The translations under genes and the position numbers were made by a program. The notes below the pieces were generated by a model. That model was not told where the DNA came from. It saw nothing but the letters and a program-made list of their open reading frames with translations, and did not search any database. Positions 44,201 through 57,300 of a stretch of DNA of 64,000 bases are shown here, piece by piece. The stretch's first letter is position 1. Each line of letters opens with the position of its first letter. Source of the stretch: Cyprinodon diabolis (taxonomy: Eukaryota > Chordata > Actinopteri > Cyprinodontiformes > Cyprinodontidae); NCBI GenBank assembly GCA_030533445.1, contig CM060065.1:7688974-7752973 (forward strand), written 5' to 3'.

Positions 44201-47200
44201 GGGCACGTAAAAAGTAGCCTTATTCCGTCATTTTCCACCAATGTTTTTATTGGCCCTCCCAAACAACTCACATCTTTGTCAGTTAAGCTGGGTGCTTCCA
44301 CCTCTCTTCATCCATGGTGCCCATCTACATTTAGATCCAAAATTCTGAGATTAAAGTCACAATGCAGAGATTAAAGTGAAAAAGTGAACTTTTTTTTTTC
44401 TCAGTGGCCCTAATCCTCTTTTGTAACTAACGTACCAGCAGACCAACAACAATGTGTCTTTGCTCCTTACTCCATATAAGAGGTGTGATCTGTGAAATAC
44501 AATTTAGAAAAATAGAAACTTGTTAAACTCAGTTCAAAAATTTGAAAAAAGAAATTATTAAAGAAAATACAAACAAGTTAATACTATTGATTATGTTTAT
44601 AACAAAATATGACAGCAATTAGAAAAAAAAAAATGTTGAAAAAACTATGAAAAACAAAATCTTACTAAACGGCAAAGTTACACTCAAAACCTGTTTTTTA
44701 ATCATAACCTATTTCAAATGTCTTTGTTTAAACTTTTCCTCAAACAGCAGTCAGGAGTAATTTCTGTTTTTAAAAAAAGCCTGAATTTGGAGTATAACCC
44801 CAAATTCTGCTCCCTCTGTTTTCCCTTCACACTGCTCACATCTTTCCAACAGAGCAGTTATGTTGGTGTGCTGATTAATGAGAGTGGTTCCCTGGCGTCT
44901 CCGAACATCATGATTTACAAACAAACTCTCCATCCTTCACCATCATAATTCAAAACTTTAGTTTTTTGTTCTGCTCCACCTGCACCTCTCGCTCTTGCTG
45001 TCTTGGGAATTCAAAGAACAGATCTCAGTTACCAGGGGTGCAGTTGGCACTGCTTTTCACAGGCCGACAGCGGCGGTCTGCAACAGATATGATGAAGGAG
45101 GGGAGGATTTGAAAGCTGTCCATTTATTAAAACTTTGAATATCCTAAAGTTTAGAAATAAAAGAATTAAAAGAACAAGATTGAAAATTTAGGCTGAGTTA
45201 ACCAACCCCCAGTGTGCACATCAGGTATGTATTATAAAACTGGCAGTAAATTTCCTCTCCAGAAACCAAATCACACCTATTGTGAACCCCTCATTTGGTG
45301 TTTCACCGCTTCCCTTAGGGTGTCCAGACCCCCACTTGGGGAACCCCTGACTATTGTTAAATTTAACATCGCCACGTTCTCCAAGGCATTCCTCAGAGAC
45401 CTATTGACCTATCAACAAAATCATCAATTTGTGAATTGGAACTGAATTAATGTTTGCACTCTGCCATATTTTTCAGTGATACAGAGGAGAGAGAAAGTCG
45501 AACAGATTAATTAAAATGTATAACTGCGATATCTGTAAATTATTTGCTGAAGTGGTCAGAGAGGACAAGTTGAGAGGAAATACTGTTATTCCTTCACATT
45601 CAATGCCATATGTCAGCACAAGGTTCAAAGTTTGAAGATGAGAATGTGTGGGACTATTTACATTTTGAACAAAGCTAATCAAGTCTTAGATAGACTGCTC
45701 TGGCTCTGCTTTACCAAAAACAGCTTTGATTATATGATCTGGCTGAAGGACAGTATTGCTTCATGCTTTGGGGATTGCTGTGGTTCTTGGTTTTGCTTCT
45801 CTTTTTTACAGGTAATGTTAAAGAAATGTGAATTACCCCTGCTTAAAGCAGTCAGCTTTGATCGTTTTCAACCTGTGGGAGCATGAATGTGAATTATTTT
45901 GTTATTAAATTCAGACACACATGTAGAATGAAGAAATAGTAGTTATTTATTTCTCCTCTTTAGTAGTGAAGATTGCAGACGGCCTTTGCAGATGATGCTG
46001 TTAACACCTCCCTCTGTGAGGCCAACGGAGAGCTGCAGGGAGGAGGCTCATACGGTTTCTTTCTCCTATTTGTGAGAAAACCAAATGATTGGCAAACACA
46101 TGAGAAACTTTAGGGGCAAACAGAGCTGCAGGCTGTGTGCAGAGAAGGAAATGCATGTCAGTGATGCCTCTGCGTGTTATTTTGAGTCACTGCGGCTGAC
46201 ACTAGGAGCTCAGCTCAAACATGACACTTCTGCTTATCTGATGCCCCATCACATCTTTCTTTTATTGATCCACATGTGTTCTTTAGGCCTAATGAGTAAA
46301 TTAAAAGATAGGATCTGGTGTTAGGGGGGGAAACCAAAGATATTAGGTCCCTATGCTGATGAAGATTCCCTGTCATCTAGGTCATAGTCATACCGTAAAA
46401 GTTTAAAAAACAATCCACTAGACTTGGTTTCCAAGGTTATAAGACATTTCGCTTCCCCTCCAGGAAGCTTTCTCAATTCAAATGTTTGGATCCGCAGTGG
46501 GTTTGAGTCTTATATAGACAAAGCCTTGTATCGCTTGGAAACATGAAATTGGAAACCGACGATTGGGTCGTTTGGTTCCATTGTTAGCCTGTAATATCTG
46601 GTGATGAAGGTTCTCAGTCATCCAGGTCCTAGTCATTCCGTAAAAATTCAAAAAATATCCACTGGACTTGGTTTTCAAGATTTGAAGACGTTTCGCCACC
46701 TCTCCAGGAAGCTTTCTCAATTCAAATGTCTGGATCCGCAGTGAGTTTGAGTCTTATATGGACAAGGTAATATCTGAAGCCTGTCTATGATTCTGAGGGT
46801 CGGTCGTTAAAGGGGGGGGTTGTCTCCTGTAATACCTGAAACCTGTCTATGACTGTTAAGGGTCGGTCGTTTAGGAGGCATTGTTCACCGGCTGAAGAGA
46901 GGAGGTACTTTGTTCCTCTGTGATGGGGTGGGGGTTTGGTGATATCTGGAAGGGATCATCTCTGTTGTTTCCAAGCAATACAAGGCCTTGTCTCTATAAG
47001 GACTCAAACTCACTGCGGATCCAGACAGTTGAATTGAGAAAGCTTCCTGGAGGGGAAGCGAAACGTCTTCAAACCTTTGAAACCAAGTCCAGTGGATTGT
47101 TTTTTAAACTTTTACAGAATTAGGTCCCTATCCACCTTGGTACATACCTACAGACCTGTGGCCGCTATGTAAAAGGTGGAAGGGGACTGCCAGAGATGAC

Positions 47201-50200
47201 AAGGAAGGCAGAAGCTCCCCATACATCTCCAAACATTTTTTCAGGTGTATACTGTGAACTTTAAGCCACGCCCCCTTTTGTTCTTAATTGAGAAATAAGA
47301 CTGGAATCTTCGCCACCACTGGTTTTGGCCTCAATGTTTACATCTGTCAGGGTTAATGCTACATGTAATTGATTGTTGTGCACTGCTACATCAGTTAATC
47401 AGTTAAAATAAATAAGTTAAAGCAATGTAAAGCATGTAATATAGCATACTGTCTATTTGTATAGTTATTTTCCATTGTTTTTAATTGTCATTACACTGTC
47501 ACAGGCACAGAGCAACGAAATTAGCTCTCTACATTTAACCCATCCCCTTGGGGAGCAGTGGGCTGCCATTGTGGGTTGCCCGGGGAGCAGTGTGGGGTTA
47601 AGGGTCTTGGTCAGTGACCCAGCGGCAGTCCGTGGGAGTGGGGCATGAACTCAGAACCTCAGGGATCCAAGCTCTATGCCCTAACCACTAGGCCGCCACT
47701 CCCCCAAAGCAGGCATTAGCGTGAAGGGTCTTGCAAAAGGACCCACATTGGCAGCTTATTCCCCCCAGCTGGGATACGAACCTAGGCTTCCTCTTTGCAG
47801 GATGGGTCACTAAACATATTCTAATCATAATCAGAGTTCAAAAGGAATTTTTATATCATGAAATTTCAAAATTTACTTTTAAAAAGAAAAGCCTTCGGCT
47901 CTCGTTTGCCATGAAGCTGGCGAGCTCATGACGCCAGATGATGCTACAGTGGCTATGCTAGTGTTGTGAAGGGAAACTGGAGAAGGCGGTCCAGTGATGA
48001 TAACTGACTTTGTCACTCAGCCATTCAAAATGGCCCTTGCCAGTCAAACACCAGCCAACTGGCAGCCCGCTTCCCTGCAGCTTCCAGAAAAATCCCCTCC
48101 AACTTCCAGCCACTGGCCTTCTCCTGGGAATGCATATTTTTTTAGTCTGACTCCAACCTTTCACAGAATTACAGGGTCTGACTAGGAGAAGGTGCTTCTC
48201 TTTACATCGTAATGTCCACAAATCATGAAAGAAAGAATATTTTAGTAAAAATATTAATGTTTAAAAAGGAATATAAGAACCTATTAGCACTAAGTTGCTA
48301 ACTGGTTAGCAAGATGCTTCGGAGACACCAGCCACAATCATACTTGGTTGCGAACCTTTTGCCAAAACAGCCCGCCCTCTTAAAAAAAACGACCAATCAC
48401 AGACGTGCACCACCAGAATTCGGAAATGCAACGGTTGGAACGGCCGTTTCCCTTTGACTTTAAAAGTGTATACAAGCCCTTGACGCCCCACCATGGTTTG
48501 TATGCTTGTAAATTTGAATAATGCTGTGAATAACCCCTTAGTGAAGCCTGAAAAATGTCAGCTTTAAGTATGAAATAAAAAATGTCAATAATTTTATTAA
48601 ACATTTTTATTTGAACTGGAAGTTCTCAATTGATGATTAAAATAAATAAAGGCCACATGTTTCTGTTTCATTGTATGTCCTCCTCCAGGTCCGTCTGCTG
48701 TCTCTGGCCACCCAGCACTCTGATATAGTGAGCGTGTGCTACCTCCTGAAAGAGGCCCGTATCCCTGTTCCTCAGGAGCCGTTGCTCTGTAACCCGGCTG
48801 TCCTGGCGGCACATTGCGGTTTTTCCAACCTGCTCAAGGAACTGCTGGATTCCATACCTAGTAGGAGAATAAACTCTTCAACAATCGTCACTTTTTATTC
48901 AGCTAAATCTGATTCAAATCACTTTCAAAATCAAGGTAATGATTTGGTGGCAAGGGTCTAAACAAATGAAATGGATTTGAAGCAGTCCTGTACATGATGC
49001 TTCAGTTTTGTATGCTAGGGCCTGCAGAAGTATTCACTACCCTTTGGCATTTGTTATGCTTTGTTGCTTCACTACCTGGAAATAAAATCAGCGCTAAAGC
49101 TGGAAGTTGCCAAACTAGGGCCTCTAGGGGCTAAGAGTTAGTGTTGCATTGGGCGGGGCCCCAATCCAGCACTAAAATGGTGGTATCGTTATCGGCGAGT
49201 ACCAACAAATAGGGCACCAATTCCATTTTGAGAGCCAAAAGTTTATTCAACTATTGTCACCCATGTCACCCAAAAAGTTCTACTGGATCCACTTTGTATT
49301 AGTCTTTTTCCTGCTTCACAAAGGTAGGCAGCAGCTTGACGAAGCCATGATGGCAATTATTTTACATCCAATTAAGATGCAGATCTGCATACATACACAC
49401 ACGCACATCAATTCAAACAGATGGTATTGGCCAATACTGCACAGCCGGGTATCGGGTATGGGTATCGGGGCCAAAAACACACAAAAAAACATTGGTGCAA
49501 CACTAGTTATCAGTTATCGTGTCATTGTGGATCCCTGTAAGTAATTGAATAGTAAATGTAATAGTCCTTTTTGTTTACCGGTTAGGTGTTTGCCTGAAAC
49601 GAGACCTGGTGAACTGCCTGCTTGCCACCGCCTGTCAGCAGGGTCACCTGGAGGTGGTCCGTCTGCTGGTCCACAGCTACGAGGCAGATGTGAAGGACTT
49701 TGCCATCCACAGCAACGAGTTCGCTGTGCTCTGCGGGCTGCCGCTGTACGCGGCTGCTCAAGCAAGTAAGGAGACAAGGGTTTAGTTTGGTGTTACGTTC
49801 TACTATGAGAAGATAGTAAAGGGATGTTCAATCTCTGCTCTTTTCTGATTTCTCCTCGTATAAATCACTTTGCTTCCAATTTCTGAGACTAGCAGGAAAG
49901 AAAAGTGTTTTCTTCCTTAAATAGAAGGATGAGCTGTTAGCTTTGAATCAGCTAATAGAAACGTTTTCTGATGAAATAAAATCAGGAGAAGAAGATTTTT
50001 GTTCTTATTTACTGAGATCCAAATCACTTTAATATCACAAGTCAGGGTTCTTACTGGTCCTTGAAATCCTTGAAAGTTTGTAAATGATGTGAAATTAGAA
50101 AGCTGAGGCAGAGGCATTTCTTGCAAGAAATAAGGTTAAATTTGTTTTAAAGTCCTCGGACAGAGAGATGGGGCTCTCTGACTGCGGCAAGCTCAGTACA

Positions 50201-53200
50201 TACATTTATACCTTACAAAATCACAGACACACACTCCCCCCAAGGGAACCACCCCCTGTATAAAGAACTTTCTCACACTTGAACATTTGGTTATTCCCAA
50301 GAAAAAACAAGTTCATCAAGGACATACATTTTAGCCAGAGAAACACTCTCCTGTTCACTGCATGAAGGAGGCTGTGTGAACTCGTTCTTATCTCCCATGA
50401 CCCTCCCTTCACCCTTGTCTAGAGTAGGGAGGCAACTGCATTCTGTCATCCCCACTATTAGCTCCATAACTTAACTCAGACAGACTGGTACAAGACTTCT
50501 AAACAATCACCCCTATTTAGGCAGAGGAAAGGGACACTCAAAATGTTTTATCTCACAAATAGGCCAAGGAAAAATATGCTTCCACAATTTAAAAAAAAAA
50601 AGAACAAAAGAACAAGTTGAATGCCCCAGGAAAGTGTTTGAAGAAAGCCATAAAAAGGCACCAGCCTGTAGGTTCACTGCCTGCAGCAGATCAACCAAAG
50701 CAGAGACCATTGGTGAAGCTGCATTGGTCCAGTTATGATACATGAGCATATCATAAAATATTCCTTTGAAACTGATAGCAGGTGGAATTTTTTTTTTTCA
50801 ATAACTAATATTTGAATTTAAGTCAATATTTAACGATTTTGCCAAAAATCTAAATTTCTAAACCAAAATTGTGATTTTATTTTGATCTTCCTTTGCACTA
50901 ACCCCAAACTTGCAGATGTTTCACATCAGGCTTTCGGTTTTTAAAGTGTCCTTCCCAGAGTCCATTGTTACAGGATTTCACTGGATGGAAAAATTAAGTG
51001 TCTTACTCTTGTTAAATATAGTGTGATTAAAATCAGTGCTTCTGCCATTTGAAAATTTCATTTGTTAAAATGCAATCGTATCTCAAATGCAATGAATTGG
51101 CCATATATGGCAATGAATTGCCCTAGTCAATGACATAATGAAAAAGTCTCAATATCAGATGTTAGCTATTCAAGAGCTTATTTTGTCATCTCAGACAATT
51201 TTTCGCTATAATCAGTAACCTTTCAGACCCTCTAGCGACTTTTTCCCTAAAAGGTGACAAGTCTGGCAACTTTTTTCTGCAACTTATTTCATTGTAGTTT
51301 TAATCTTGGTGTCAGCCTGATACCACTGATGGCTCCGAGTTTTTCTTTCTTCAGCGAGCAGTGAGAGCTGCTGCTCCTTCCGAGGCGGTTTTTTTTTTTC
51401 TTCTTTGACACCATTGAAACAAAATAAATCCTTCCTGCATTGAACTCGTCCTCAGCCTCGTCCACTGTGGGCCTCTGTTGATTGGTCAAGTTAAGTTTTG
51501 AAATAAAAGATTGTTTTAAGTATTTTTCATTCAGGTAAAATATCATTTGATACTTAAAATTAGTTGTGCTTGTACAAGTGACTGCTATCTAATTAGCACC
51601 TTAACCTCGTAAGTTAAAGTGAAGCTTTGAATGAAAATAAATCTGCAGTATCTGCACAAAGCAGCAAGGTTTTTTTTTAAGTAGTTCTGCTTTGTTCTCA
51701 ACAATGGATTTTTGTGACACAAAATATTGTATAATTCAAGAAAATGTTAGTTTTCTGTCTTTTTTTTTTTTTTAAAGATGTCAAATTGTATGCATTGACT
51801 CTGGCTGCCGGTGTTCTGTCAGATCAGCATACCCCATCAGACCAGCTTACCCATAGTCAATACGCAAGATGTCAGATTTGCGTTTATCCCTTTAGATTTG
51901 TACGAAAATTAGACTTTAAACTACGTCAACGGGCGTGTATCCCTTTAGTCATGTACCAAAAAACAAACAAATTAAGGTAAGATCGGCATACCCTTCAAAA
52001 AACACCAAAAAGTAAGTAATTAAGTCGTTTTTTTGTACATGACTAAAGGGATACTTGCCCGTTGAGGTAGTTAGAACAGTGTTAAGGGATAAACTCAAGG
52101 GACAACCTGGTATTGACTGTGGGTATGCTGGTCTGACCGGGTATGCTCATCTGACAACCGGTTAATTTCTCATATCAAGAGGCGATATTGACACATATTT
52201 TACTGCAGTATATGAAATAGCATTTAATAGAAATTGTATAAACAATGTTATTGTTTATAGTTATTGTCAAAATTGTAAGAAATAATTTAGCCTGTGGCCA
52301 CATCAGCAGACTTTATTCAGAAACTTTATGAAGCTGAATTTCTTTTAAAGAATCAAACATGTATCCTGAACTATTAAACAATTTTCTGCTTAGTCCTTGC
52401 ATTTGAGAGCAGTGGTCCTGAAAATCCTTGAATTCCATGTAGCCAAGGTGTGGGAGCCTGAGCAATATGCCAGAATTCTACTTTGTTCTGTTGTTCTTGC
52501 TTCAAAAAACAGAAGCCACAGATATGTAATATGTTTTAAACAGAAGTTCCTGTTTTTAGAAAGTCTGAAATAATATTTCTTAAAAATATAAAAAAAATAC
52601 ATCTTCTTTGCACAGTGGGCGAGGAAATAGGGTGGACACCAGTGACCGCTTAGAAATGCTCCATGCATTCAACATTTCTTTGAACAGTTCTGCAAAAATT
52701 GTTTGCATGTGTTTTAGAGGAAGATCTAAAAAAAGCAGCAAAGAGAAAAAGTGTGAGCTATTTCATCTTCAGTTTCTTCATCAATATGCAGATGATATTC
52801 TAACAAAAGCACAAAATTCTTAGAATTATTTACCATGTGCAATGTAATGTAATTATTTACCATGTGCAATGTAATGTAATTTTTTACCATGTGCAATGCA
52901 ATTTTTCCATCTGAAACGCAACTGCAGTTGTAGGTTTGGTGTCTATTTTAGCACCTTTAGAAGTCTGGAGGAAAGTTGCATGCAAACATTACATTTCTAC
53001 AGTCATTGTTGCTGCAAAGGAGGATAATGGGGTGGGGGGTAATCTGTGAGCATGTTAACACATTTTAACAGTCAGAAAAAAATAATACCGATAGTAAAAT
53101 AATATCAATAAAGAAAAAAAAAACTCACAGTCCGTCACAAATTAAATGCAGCTTGACGATAGACATTGTACAGTTAAACTAAAACAATGACTGAACTGAA

Positions 53201-54285
53201 ATGTTGTGGCAGATTTATTAAAACACCAAATAGAATCTTAACGGCCACCAGAGAACAACCTTCAGCGAGTCTGTGAAGAGATGGGAAGATTTTTTCCCTA
53301 GTGCGTCTGCATGAAGCATAGTTATGTTTTATTAACACCGATGCCATAATTTATATGCATGTAAATATTTTTTGGATTTTTTTTCCCCCTTTTTTTTTTG
53401 TCTTTCAGTTATTGCTAAATAAGGTTGTGATTGTTACTTTTGTTAATTTACAAAAACAGTAGAAATTTTGGTATGTGGCAAATTAGCAACTACAGGCTGA
53501 GTGGAAAAAGAATAAGATAAAAATCAAACAATATTAAACTGTAATAAACAGATTATATCTGTAGACAATGAATGAAATAATGTCTCTTACATTGTAACAG
53601 CCTATATTTAACAAATTATGTGTAACACAGTTCAAATTGGTAAAGATAAAGCTGGACAAAAATAAGTAGTCATTGAAAATAGCAGTTTTGTTATCCATTT
53701 CTGACACTTTGAAAAATAATATACTCAAATATATTTTCATATGCTGATATCAAATAGATTTTTAAAAACACAGTATCGATTTATTTTACTTTCAAAATCT
53801 CGTGAAATTTCATCGTTCTGTTACAAACTCTCGTGATATTTTGCAAATTCTTGTTAGATTTTCTTAGTAAAATAGATCGATACCGCGTCAATATATCAAC
53901 ATATAAAAATATGGCAAAATTTCGTGAATTTTCGGGGGATTTCGTAGCATAACGATGACATATAGCAATATTTCATTAGTAAAAGAGATTGATATGGTGT
54001 TTTTAAATGGCAATATATCAGCATATGAAGATATTGTGATATTTTAATGTATCAATTTTTTTCCCTCGTCTTTAGAAGTTTTTAAGTCTGTAAAAAAGAA
54101 GTTTTTGAGGAAGAAGGAGTAGTTTTTTTTTTGTTTTTTTTTTAGACTTTAGAAACTTAGAAGCTGATCAAATATCGGGTTAAATATAGGTGTGGTGGCC
54201 GATGTCCGATATTCAGTTTTAAGGCCGATACAGGCCGATACCGATAGGGGGCCGATTATATCGTGCATCCCTAATAGATAGATAC

Positions 54286-54327
<42 letters not shown>

Positions 54328-57300
54328 CTTATTTTTCTTGTTTTATATATTTATAGTTTTAAAGAAGGCTGTAACAGTCAATACAGAATTGCTTATTTGC
54401 TTATTTAGGATAGGCGCTCTAAGCTTAGGCTTTAGCCCACACCTTTTTGACTGAAATATCTTCCTTTAGAGGAACCTTTATAAGGTTGTTTTTTTTTTTT
54501 TTTTTTCTTTTGTATAATGTTTAGGAAATGCAAATATATGGTTTTATTACATGCATTGTACTGTTTGGAAACATCAATTTCACCAAAATAAAGGAATTAA
54601 TAAATAATAAATTACTTAAAAATCACTCTGTAATCAAACTGACATTTATTTTCCAGTATGATATTATTTAGGGCATAGCTTTAATATAATGGCCTGATTT
54701 AGTAAATATGCTACAAACAAGATGGTCAGATAACTTTCAAAAAATAGTTTATCTGTGAATGAAGGTAGTAAAAACACTAAAAGCAAGTCAGTGTTATTAT
54801 TAGCTTTCCTTACACACAAAAATAGCTCCTTCTTTTTTGATTTTTGTCTTTTTTTGTTGTTCCTGAGAAAATGTGTCCGTCAGGATCCAATCCTAGTTGA
54901 AGCAACTGTATGCCAAAGGTTCCTAGGTCTGCATCAGACTTATTAAAATTGGGATGGAAAAGATGCTCTCCGGCCTCACTTGTTGCCGCAGGTCAATTTA
55001 GAAGTTGATGATGATGATGATCAGAATTTACGGGGTCAGATACCAGCATTGCAACTCAGAGATGGGGGATCTGAAGTCAACAAGTCATCTCTTTGTCATG
55101 CATTTGTTCTACCCAGCCAGAGAACCAGGTGAGTCCAATCTGGTTTAACCTGTGCAGATTGGACTCACCTGGTCAGAACAAATACACGACATAGAGATGA
55201 CTTGATGACTCCAGATCCCCCATCTCTGTTGCAACTGATAGATTTCAGGGGAAAGAATCTCTGCAAACACCTTGTTTCTCTCTGGCGTTTTCAAGTGTGT
55301 AAAGATGTTGTTGTGTTTTATAGGTAACGAGGAGATCGCTCACTTCCTGATAGAGAACGGAGCTGAATTTTCATCCTACACCCTGATGGACTATCCAGAC
55401 TTCAGCAAACGTCTCCTGAGACAGAAACTTCATGAAACCACTGGTGCAAATGGAGTGGAGGTCTGTCTGTGTTTTATCCAGCACCTGTTTGGTTCTTAGA
55501 GAAACAATCTGTTCTGATGATAAGGAGAGTGAGTCAAGATTATTTGCTAATCATGCTACCCAGTGTGGTATTGATTGATATTTGACCCACCCTCTCCACT
55601 TAAAAAAAAAGTATACACATGCACAACCCTGTACCCGCTCCTGAGAGGGAACGCCTATTAAACGCGTGCAAGAGCATGCACGGGTCCATTTTTCCTCGTG
55701 CACGCTCTGTTTAAATGCTGCTGTTCTCAGAGCTCATACCGGCTTACTGTGTCTGAACGTCCGCCCTAACACCTAATCCCTCAATCACTATATAGAGCAA
55801 AGACTGTATAATCTGTGATCTTACCGGTCGCACAAATGATCACTGCTTTTTGTTCCCAGTTGGTCATGTAACTCCTCCTCTACAGCGCTTTGCGAGGTGA
55901 GCTCTCCACGCAAAGCATTCTGGGATATATCTGCCTCTTCTGAGGCCTTCCTTTTCTTCTCCTACACTTCGTAGACACTTTTTCTCTTACGACCCTCGAT
56001 TCTACTTGGTCCCAATGGAATTTCCCATTGGGAACCTAGTAGCGCTAAGTTGCTAACTGGTTAGCAAGGAAGAGAAAACTGGGCCGCATCACTTTAATGA
56101 TACTCAGAAGACTTGGGATTTTAACATAAAGCCTCTGTCTGGTTAAAATATTTAAATAACTAACTCCAAAAGCCTTTTATAAATCATTTAGTTAAAAAAA
56201 TATTTAAAAAACTCATTTTAATTAAATAGACTGGAGGACCTTGTCTATTCAGACAGGCCAACAATTCCCTTAACGACCCCCTTTGAGAGGCATAGACAGG
56301 TATGGGACATTGCAGGCTAACAAAAGAAGCCAAATGATCTCCCATTCCAAAGGGGTGGACCTCTTCATCTGTTCAAATTTTAATGTTTTCAAAATCTCTG
56401 TATAAACTTATTCCTGACATTTTGAAGTAGAAAAGCTTCCATGATGGGAAGCAAAACGCCTTCAAACTTGGAAACAAAGTCCAGTGGATTGTTTTTAATA
56501 TCCTTTTTTGTAATCATTGTAATTAGAGAAATTACGGGTTTTCCATTAGCTTTTAAACTGTAACCATCAAAGCTCACGGTCTGAGTCAAAGCTGTCTGTT
56601 GGTGAGTTTGTCTGTCGCTTTGTGTTTGCAGGGAGTCAGCGTGTATTGGAGCGGCTTACAGCTGCCTTTCCTGGAGCTGGACTGGATCATGGATGTCTGC
56701 TCACAGATTACCCACCTGGACCTGTCCTCCAACAGCCTCAGTGCTCTGCCCTCCGTCGTCCCCTGGGGGCTCATCCACCTGAAAACTCTGGATCTTTCCA
56801 GCAACGCTCTGAAAGAGCTGCCGTTTGCTCAGAACTCGCAGGATGTGATCTGCTGCAGGTGCATGACGTAGATCATCTGAACACCTGCTTTTAAATTACA
56901 TTTGCTGAAACACTAACCTTTCTTCAAAGATAATTGATTCCTGCTTTTACCTTCACCCACTTTGTGTTTTTACTCTCAATAAATGAATCATTAAAGCTTT
57001 TGTTTGCATATAAAGAACTACTATACTATCGTGCTTCTCAAACTTTCCAACGCTTCAGGTTACAGGTGGTGACGCTCTCCCATAACCAGCTAAAGAGTTT
57101 ACCAACGGGACTCCTCCATCTGACCCGCCTTCAGAAACTCAGTGCTGCTAATAACCAGCTCACCACCCTGTTCGACATCCCCTCCAGTACGTTCCATACC
57201 AGGTTTTGTGATGCTATTCACTAGGAGTGTGGGGAAAAAAATCAATTTGCCGATATATTGTGTTTTGCGGGTGCCCAATATAATATCAGATTTTCAGTTC

